Part shown: positions 49,201-59,844 of the stretch, piece by piece | How the letters are laid out: each line of letters begins with the position of its first letter | Numbering within the stretch: position 1 is the stretch's first letter | Source: Lates calcarifer | Lineage: Eukaryota; Chordata; Actinopteri; Centropomidae | Assembly: GCF_001640805.2 (NCBI RefSeq) | Contig: NC_066845.1 | Coordinates: 23,190,307 to 23,254,306, forward strand | DNA: 64,000 bases | Direction of reading: 5' to 3' | Notes under the pieces: model-generated | The model's database searches: none | The model's input: only the letters and a program-made list of their open reading frames with translations | What the model was told of the DNA's origin: nothing | Translations under genes and position numbers: made by a program

Positions 49201-52200
49201 CTTATAGGGCTGGCAGTTTTGAGCCCTGAATCATCCCTTAGTTACACTGCTATAGGCCTAGCCTGCTGGGGCAACCTCCATGATGCACTAAGTACTTCTT
49301 CTCTCTCTCTCCTCCATGCATTTATATCACACTATGGGTTAGGGTTAGGGTTAAGGTCTCAACTCTAGTCTGTAAAGTGACAAGCAAAGACATCATATAA
49401 CTTTGTTGTTGGACTCACATCTTCAGACTCAAACACGTGACATATCATCTTGTACTGGCGCTTGCTGTCTAGACCTGGGTCTGAGGCTTCCACATTCTCC
49501 TGAGAGTTGGATCGAGGCATCCTGCGCCGGGCCATCAGAACCACGATGTTGCCAATATCAGCAATGTAAGAGATGGTACGTAAAGGGTGGTCCATCATGG
49601 TCTCCTAGAAGTCAGAGAACCATAACAGTCCTTGTATCTTCTAAATCTGAGAATAGAAACCAAACTAAGTAGCTAAACAATTAGTATTTTTAAAACCCAA
49701 AGTTGAACAGCCTCCGTTTAAGCCACACACAAGGACAACTCATGAAAAAGACTAGATATATAGGTCATACTGGAAATTTTATTGTTCCCTTGAATACTGC
49801 ACATCTTGACTGAGCGCTCCAAAATATTCTCACAGTTTAGTAATCCATTTATTTGGTACAGACCATTTGCATGATTATCCATGAGAAAATTTCTTCTACC
49901 ATATGACTCCTCGGGTTCTCTGTACAAATCAATAAGAAACTGAGATACCTTGCATTCAATTTAATTACCAGTCTTAACAACAAAAAGCTATGGATCATCA
50001 CTTACATTTATTTGCTTGTTGCATGTTCATGTGTGCATGATATGTGTTTTCTGCACTGGCCATAGGTTTTCTCAAAAACTAATGCTACATGCAATTGAAG
50101 CCATAGAAAGTGGGGGCAGTGAATTTGAAGTAAGTCTGGCAGCAGACTCTGAACAAACCACAACAATGTTGAAAAGTTTTGAAGACAAACTAAACATATC
50201 ATCTGTGATAATAGAGCATGTTGCTGCTTTTCCTTTTTTTAAATCTTAAAAGCAGTAACCTCCTTCAAAGTTGTCATTTTCAGTCATGTGCACATATGTG
50301 CTCTGTGTGCAAAGATGACATTCTCAAGACAAGATATTCTGCTGTTACCTCTAATGAACTCCAAGTGGATATACTTTTTAACCCTCCAGGTACACATAAG
50401 GCACTCAGGGGAGAACTGTATGCGTACAGTACTGCTAGAGTCATGTGTTGCTATCACAGCTGAAGTACCCGTGGCTGTTTCAGTCAACTACTGTTAGCCT
50501 ATCAAAGGCTCTTCATACCATTAACATAACTCTGTCCATTATGGATGACATTTGTATCAAGAGCTTCTTATCTCTCATATAATATATATTTTCGCAGAAT
50601 GTGCATGGACTCAAACTGTGACTACTTGTTCTGTCTGACATTCAGAGGTGACATTCTGGTTTATTTCCTAATCAGAGAAACTTAAATGAATTAGTGGCAG
50701 TAACGTGCCAAGAAAGCAGACACTGGTCTGACCTGAACCCTAATCAAGCCGTGGCATTTATTTTTTAGTTAAGTAGTGGTGTGCTTGGGTCCATTTCCAG
50801 GTGCTCTGCAGAGATAATGTATTTAAATTGCTGGCTGAGGTGACTAAAGAAGGCACTACAGTTGGGGTTTGTACTTCAGCCAGTGAGTACCTGGGAGTCC
50901 GCGTTGAGCACTTTAATTCTCTGGGTGGAGATGAAGAGATCCACCTCTGTCATGGGCTGAGGCTCACCCTCAGGCGCCTACACACACATACACAACCACA
51001 TTCACAAAGCAATATTACACACAGATTTGTGAAAGATAAGGCAGACATAAAAAGGCAAAAATGTTAGTGAGCAGATAGACGTCAGTAACCATCTCATTAC
51101 AACCAGTGCACAGCGAAAGAAAACTTACTGAAGATATAACAGTTCCTAAATAAATTCAACTGTCTGATCAATTAATCCCACAGTTACTCTCTGACTAAGA
51201 GACAAGTCTGGACTAAGAGACAGTAATTCCTTCCCTAATTTACTCAATAAACTGTGAATTCAGTACAGTACTGCTGACCATTTTCCAAAGAGTGTCATAG
51301 TTTATTTTTCTGACTGCTTTCTTCCCACCTTCATTTCAGTAGACTATGAATAGTTATTAGCTTGAGCTCCATTGAACATCACAATATACCTTTGTTGTAG
51401 AAGTTGTAAAACATTACTGTTGCCTGGTAAAGCAGAACAGACTTTTCAATCCTCTCATCTGACTCTTGGTGAGAAAAAGAACAAGTGCATTTATTTATGT
51501 CTCTTCGATTTTCATAGCACAACAAAGTAAATGCCACTCAATGGCTACCTGGAGGGAAGGAAACAGACATACAAACATTTAAAACACTTTGGTATGCTTT
51601 GCAAAACAGTCAGCGGTGGGTAAAGCAAACCGAATTCCAGTAAGTGGTATGAGCCTTCACATATGTTTCTATCCACCATGTCTTACATTGTGCTTTCACC
51701 TCTTTACTGTTATCAAAAATATGCAATGGTGCTGGGTGCATTCTACACTGAAAAGTCATATCACTTAGTTTGATGGAATAGATCTGTGTCAGCTACAATA
51801 AATAAAAAAAATGTCTAACTGGGGGACAGTCAGGAGCTTTACCCATAAAAATCTCTAAATATCAAAAGATGTTTTCCCTCACTGTGCCCCTGGTTTACAC
51901 AATGAAGAAGTGCACAAACCTGTACTAACAGTCACGGAGAATTATTTCACCAGTTTTTCCATTCTAAAAGACAGGGTCATTTTTACTATATTTATGGTTG
52001 GTTTTAAATTTATAAATAGAAATATTTTGGAAGAGGCTAATTCATCTATTTCACCGGGCAATATAATGCCATTCCTCTTCTTCTAATAAGATGTGAGCAT
52101 ATTATTAGTCCCTGTGTGGCTTGGCCTTTTTAAAAAGCATTACTCCAACCAAAATCTGTATGGAAAGTCATCCCTTGTATGATTGAAAAGTTGAAGGAAA

Positions 52201-55200
52201 AAGGTTGGTCTTGGAGAATGAATACTATGGCCAACTTACATTCATGGATTACAATGGATTCCAGATTTCATATAGTAAAAAGCCAATGAAAACATCTTAA
52301 AACCACTGCTGCATGTCACTTATCCTATGTCTACTGTATACTCCTTATGTCGCAGACACTTATATGTCCCCAATATGAAGCAAATCTTGCAGCTAGTTCA
52401 GGCAGTCAGCTCAAGTTGGCCACTACACTCATATTGCATACTCATATCCAACACACCTCTGTGATTCCAATTTCATAAAGCCACCAGGGTTCTACTGCCA
52501 CTGTTCATCTTAAAGCTCTGCTGTCCATACATGTCAGAAGCCCCGTCTCCAACCAGTCATCCAAGCATCCAGCTGCAGGCTATGAGTCTATGTTCCCCTA
52601 GTTTTTATCATCACTCCCCAACACCTGCTGAGCTGAGCTCAGTGCTTCCTTGTAGGGAGTGATGAGGTCAAAGCCTAGATGTCCAACATTAACACTGTAC
52701 ATGTTCTACATTCACATAATATTCTTCTCCATAAAAGTTGAAATATAACTGAAATATGCCCACCTCCTACTCTCAGACTGGTCAGAGCTACTTTATCACA
52801 GCTCATTTACCAGCTAACCTGACAAATCTGCATCTGGCTCAAATGTCTACACAGCCATGCACTTTTTTGAGACTGTCCTGCTGTAAAAAATGAGCCCATA
52901 GGTCATCTGTGCATCCACTTATTACAACCTATAGTTATACCTTGTTGTTAAGAGACATCTAGTGGCCATACTAATTACATGAACAAAGTAGACAATGTGG
53001 CTTAAAGAGCAGGTCCATTTTAAGGGGGGAAGGGGGCCAACATAACACTGGACCTCCACACAAGAGATTGCTGTTCTGTTCCTGTTTAGTCACTGTTGTT
53101 TCTTTAATCCATTACCTTTCCACAACCAATTTTAATCCAAACCACCATCTTTTCTTAAACCTAATCAAACTGAGGCCAATGTTAACCACATGTTTATCAT
53201 TGTTACCATGATGACAAAGCACTGGAACAAGACCACTCCGCAACATTAACCATGTGTGCTTAGGAAATGGATGAAGACTGAACCACTTTCCAACCAAGAT
53301 CATGCATGAGTTTGTAACTGGTGAAGATATGAGTGGTTCAAGAATTTTCTGAGGAAAGTTTGGACCATGACACTTAACCACTGGAAATTAAAAACATTTG
53401 ACACTCTTGGGGCACAAGGTGTAAATGCTGCATCTATGTTGCAAACACAGATTTTGTATGGAGTATCACTTTAACTTTAATAATGATTAGTCTGATGTTA
53501 TGTGATTGATCTCTAAAACTGGCATCAGATATTTCAGTTGCTTAAGGACCACAGAGCCACGGCATGGATAACAGCCAATCAGCAGTGAAAGCTGTGCATG
53601 CACAGTACTCACACACACGGCGGTTTCTTCATTTACTGTAGAAAACTTTAGGGAGCTATTTCTTTGTTTAAGTCTTCATTTAACTTTATAAGACATGCTG
53701 CTGAGCCTGGGAGCTCCCTGCACTTTTTGTTAGAATTTTAAAACAAAGATGTCTAAGATAAAAAAAAAACCTTTAACATGTTGCAAATCTGAAAAGCTGT
53801 TTAATAAACATATGCTTAAAGGCATTTAAACAAAGTGTTGGAGTTTGTATTATTCAAAATTTGAATTATTCAATATTTTCACTTTTACTGCAAATGAATA
53901 TCGGCTCCAAATATCGGTTATCGGCCTCCTTGACTACTAATAATCAGTATCAGCCCTGAAAAAAAAAACATATCGGTCTATCTCTACTCTGTACACCCCA
54001 CCCACAAGACATCATGAACTGTACAGTTATTAACAATTCATCTGATGTTGTCATGGAGCATCACAAATGGTAGGTGGCACTGTTTGCACACACACAATGG
54101 GTCACTGAAGCCAAAATCTAAGAAATGCTCAGCAGTTACCAATAACTACAAACATTAAGTGGTAGCACATGTTTTAGTAGTTTGGCAAGCACTGTTTGAA
54201 AGGAAGTGACAATTTCAAAGCATGAAATATTCTAGTATGCCATATGACTATTAAAGGAACAATTCAACATTTTGGGAAAAATACTTGTGGCTTTCTTACC
54301 CAGAGTAATATGACACAGTCAGTTTCAATTTTATACACCAAGTTCAGAGATCCAGGATGTGCTTAACCTTGCTTAGTACAAATACTGGGAGTGTTACACT
54401 ATATATTGATATGGCTAATATAATCCTTCAAAAGCCAGCATCCACTCTGGGTCTATGTTTCCTGAGGGGGGAAGTTGTTATGGTCACTCCCCACTCCCAG
54501 TTGCTGTGTTCAGCTGGATGTTCCTTATGGGGAGTGACAAGGCCAGAGCCTTGACCCAAAATATTAATACTGTAAATATCCTACATTCAAATAATAATCT
54601 ACTCCACAAGTAAGATAACTGAAATAACCGATGATTGTATTATTGTACTAAGTACTAATTTTAGTGTTGTAGTAGGTTAAGGTGGGGCTAATTTCAACCA
54701 TTAATATCCTCTTGAAGTGTTTAATCACCAAGCTAATAATAAAAGCTAATTATAAGTCAATATGTAAAATCTAGCCACCAATGTAATGGTAGTGGAGTAG
54801 AAGCGAAACAAATGTAGTATAAAGTAGTCACACTTAAGTAAAGTTCATGTGCTGTATGTACAGTACTTAAATAATTGAACTTACTTTCCACCACTGGAGA
54901 CAGTCCACCCCCTATCTGCTCTTAGAGCAACAGTCTGTCAGTTTTATTCATTCATTCATGATCTATACCGCTTATTTGTTCGCATGGGGGCTGGAGCCTA
55001 TCCCAGCTGACATCCTCAAACCTTCTTGCTGTGAGGTGACAGTGCTAACCACTGCACCACCGTGCCACTCTGTGTCCATTTTAAAATTCCTTTATTACAC
55101 TTGTTTCCACAACATAAAATGACAAAAACAGCTGCTGAAATGCAGACTTTTAGCCACGCTGGCAGTGTGGCTCTAATGATAGCAGCACCAGCCTGTGTGC

Positions 55201-55321
55201 CACTTCGGGCCAGTCTGGAAGATCTCCACAAATTTTGGATAGATTGCCAAGAAATTTGCTGCAGACAAGCCTTTACTTTTCACTGAGTGTCATCATCGAT
55301 TACTCTGGCTTACAGTTACAG

Positions 55322-55372
<51 letters not shown>

Positions 55373-58300
55373 TGTATATATATATTATGTGTCTTTAAAT
55401 AACGACTGTTGCTAACAAGTACCTTAATGAGACTACAGAGTTTGTCAACGTCATAACAAAAAACTATCTACTCAACAGTCTGCCTTTGCAGCTTGTTGTG
55501 TTAATACTCTCTTGCAAACTATTACTTTCTAAGATAAAAAGCTTTTGTAGAAGAGGTCAGCACTAAATCATACTACAAGTTGGAAGGTTAGTGGTGGTTG
55601 ATGTTGACATCTTGCAACCATGGTGTAGTTTGTTTAAAGCCTAACATTAACTGACTGACTAACTAACTGGCTGCGCGTTTGGAGTTGTTGTCCTGCTGCA
55701 GAATTAATCTGGGATTGATGAGACATCGGGTACTGGTACTGATGATGGATAAGAGTAAAAATGTCTGAAGTGCCCAAAACTTTTGCACAGCACTGTAAGT
55801 ATCATAAACCAGAAAGATGCTAACGTCTGGGCTGGCCTACAAAAATGACATCATCCCTGCATGACTGTGAGCAGGTTAGCATGCTGATATTAGCATTTAG
55901 ATGAAAACACTGCTGTGCTTAATTACAATGTTACAGAGTTGCTATCATGGCTGTAGTCTCTTGTTTTTACATGCTAGTCCTCTGTCTATAACAGATACAT
56001 AATGCATTTTGTCATCTTGCTCTGTGTTAGCAAAGAAGAGAATGTAACTTATTATATACAGTTATATATAGGATTGTTATAAATACAGAATCAGCTTCAG
56101 AATGAGAAAGCACACTGAATACAACTACAAACCCAATAAGACTTCACAGTGTCAGAGAAATGACAGGCATTTCCTGCAACCAGCGAACTGGACTCCTTGC
56201 ATGACAAGTATTTAACCGGAATTCCAAAGTGTTGCAATTATGGAGGCAAGAAAATGTCTGATACAGAATGAAAAAAATGGTGAGAGAAAAGACCCAAGGG
56301 AGGAAGAAAACAATGAACATCACCCCAACAAAACAAAGCTGGTTGCAGAATTCAGGAAAATGCCAACAATTCATTAGAATGACAGAACCCTGAGGAGGAA
56401 AGAAAGGACAGTGATATACACAGACGGACACAGAAAGAGACAAGGAGCCAAGCAGAGAAAGAGAAGATGCTGTGCTCAGAAGTCGGAGGATAAGACAAAT
56501 ATGTAGGTACTGCACCTTCTTCCTGTTCTGGGCTAATTTCTGGGCCATCTGCCAGGCATGGAATAAAGCAGACAGGAGAGTAATGGGTTAGAGCAGTGCA
56601 CAGGAGAGGCTGACTGGATCACAGGGAGGGGGGCAGGGACAGGGTGTTCATTGTAAGTCAGCTATAATAATCTTGATCTGTAATGCCACTGAATTGTACA
56701 ATGATTGTTTGTATGGTTGTGTTTATGTATTTGTGTGTCGTCACCATGTAACTGGTGTGGATGTCTACAGATGGCTACATCTCAGTATATAGCATCTCTG
56801 TAGTATTTGAAGATGAAGGTCTAAGCTGGAGGAGGATTCAATTCTCCTTGTGCTTATCAATCTTAGGAATCACACCAAAGTAGACTAAAACTAGTTCTAC
56901 CTCAGAGCAGAACATAAAGGTACTGATGAAGCTTCCTACAGTGACTTTCAGCAGGAGAATGACTATTCCTTGGAGGGTGTGGTGTAACAGTTTCAAAGCA
57001 TTTAGTAGAAATTTGGACGATGTGTTACAGTTTTCTTACAATTGGGCTGAAAATTTTTTACCAGTGGCAAAATTCAAAATGCAGAAAACAGTAACACATT
57101 TTTGGAAGCAGGCTTTATGTGTAATGGCTGAGTGATGCAGGTATAAATGCAAAATTAAAATGCTCAAACTACATTTTACAATCAAGAAATTGCTTTTACC
57201 TTTGCCTTGTAGTCCAAACTACAACTGTTAAGAACTCTATGTTATTATAATTTATACTCTGCAACTGTTAGGGTCATGAAACAGTGATGTCACACTTTGT
57301 CCTGCCGAATGTCAGTTTGGAAAGCTTCATCAAGTGCCAGTCGTGTCCTGAGCTAAGACTAGCCTCAGTCCTAGTTGAGCTTTCAGCACAGGGATTTTAA
57401 GATGTTTGATACATGTAGTGTTTACCCTATCATTGTCTTGGCAGGAAGAAAAAAATGTAAAAATTAAAAGATACATTCTTTGTTTTCTTCCTGTTTCACG
57501 TGTGTCTCTGTAAATGCCCCCGGGACACAGGAGCAGAAGAGCTGCAGAGGAGATGGGTGGACAACTCACCAATATGTGTAAGAAAAGCTCCAATGACCGT
57601 TCTAAGTGTCTGTAAATCATAGATGGACAGACACTGACCCCAAACGTCTGAAAGTCAGACCAAAGTATCTGCACTTTTTATGGGCCAATGGTGGCTTTGC
57701 TGACAGGGAGGCTGGCGATCCTGTGGCACCCGTATATAACTATAACTATAGTAGTATAATGTCAGCTATATGATTATAACTATACCCCCTGACCCCAAGT
57801 CTGACAACCCGCCCCTCCATTAAACACTGTACATGTAGCCCCACAGAGGCATATGAGATGAATAATGAACCACCTTTGGCCAAGTACACTATAATGGTAA
57901 AAAAAAAAAAAAAAAAAAAAAAACTCTCAATCAGACTCTCAGCCCTGATGATTTCTCACCACTATATTTGGTAGCCATATATGAGCCAGAAATGTGCCCA
58001 TATTGCTGATTCCCAACTGCTGATTTTGACATAATCTGGAATCCATTCATCCATTCCATGCAATTTCTGCATCAGTTTCACTCATTGCCTGTTTTTGCTG
58101 TAACTTACTCATATATTATATATCATTATTATTATTGTTGTTGTTATTGTTATTAATATTATTGGTGTTGATAGTAATGTATTAGTAAGTATTTTAAAAT
58201 ATACTTATCTCACTTTATGTTATTAGTTGTTCTTTAATTAAGATATTGTGGTCGCACTCCTCTTCCTCATATTGATTTTAAGAGTTGTTGGGTGTGAGGC

Positions 58301-59755
58301 TGCAGCAGGACTCTGATGGGGGCAGGAGCTGGCAAAACTATAGGCACCCCTGAATTTTAAATACATAATTCAAAATATCTTATGTGCCTTGAGATGACTT
58401 TTGTTGTGATTTGGCGCTATATAAATAAAATTGAATTGAATTAAATTAGAAACGTAATTTAGAATAATGCTTTCATATAGTGAGAAAAAAATCCAGACAT
58501 AAAAGATACACTGAACCCTTCAGATGAATTTAAATTAGTTCCTCAAACTAAAATTGCAAGACTAATGTTTGCAAACTCTTTCATAGATAAGCCACTGTCT
58601 TTCTGGGACAAAGGACAGATGAAACCAAAGTAGAGTTCTTTGGGAATGTAGTGCATCATTTTGTTTATAGGTGATTAATTAATTGAATCCCTTAAGGAAA
58701 GGAACACCCTACCTACAGTAAAATATGGTGGAGGTTCTATAATGCATTGCTGCCTCTGGTTCTGGAGGCACTGAATGTATCAAAGGAATGATGGAATCAG
58801 AAGATGACTGAGGCATTTTAGAGTGAAATGCCTTACCCAGTGTCAGAAAACTAGGTTTGAGGTTGGAGGTCTTGGGTCTCTCAGCGGGACAATGAGCCAA
58901 AGCAAAAAAGAATGGCTGAAAAGGAAAAGATCTACTTAATGAGTCCTGACCTAAATCTCATTGAAAGTCTCTGATGAGAGCTGCCATAGCAAAAAGGACT
59001 GCTGAATACTTAAAAGAACTTGAAGGTATAGCAATGGCAGAATGGCTACCACCAGACAGATGCAAGAAACATTTAGAGAACTGATTGTTGTTTTTTGTTG
59101 CTCAATAAATGTATTAACTATTCTAGGTATACAAAATTAGTTTATTTGCATTTACTTCTTAAGATACTCTGAATTCTCTACTTGAAATTCAGGGGTGCCA
59201 ATAATTTTGACCAGGACCATAAGTAATGTTTTTCAGGAGGGGTGGGTGGTGTTGAGTTTTTGTTTTGTTTTGTTTGTTTGTTTGTTTCAATTAGCAAAAC
59301 AAAAAAACAAACAAAAACAGCAGTAGATAAACTGGACATGATCCTGATTGTCTGGCAGGAAGGGAGCAGGAATCTGAGTGTCACTGGCATAGAAGGATAC
59401 AGGATGCATCTGACCAGAGTTTGAAGCCACAGCAAAAGGTCTGAATACTTTCATAAATGAGAGATTTGTTTTTGATTTTTTTTTTTAAATTACAGCAATC
59501 TCTAAAAACACGTACTGAGATTAATGGGCTAAAGTGTCAATTTGATCCATTTACAACTAAATCTACAACACTGGTCTGAATACTTTCTGAAGCTACTGTA
59601 TCTTTGACATACAACCCAAATTTGTGATGTCAACCACCTGGAAGACAAAACAGTGTTTCTGGAGTTTTGTTTATTTAGTGGATTATTTTGTCTCCATGTT
59701 GAGCTCAGGCCTGAAGATGCAGTGACACTGTGACAGATGCTGGATGTATTACTGC

Positions 59756-59844
<89 letters not shown>

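Larger units (their letters stand above)
50978..56515. other. APBA1 5.5-kb intron
   Basis: Holds a pair of related repeats with a conserved stem (52585-52740 and 54435-54600), a hAT-like element remnant (53820-53990), an interspersed repeat (54940-55075), a TG/TA microsatellite and a Tc1-like tail (55685-55798). No further exon is needed, since the phases of the flanking exons agree. Confidence 0.65.

Noticed and set aside
56926..57135. 69-codon frame in an APBA1 intron
   Set aside because: No motif and no compatible exon phase.
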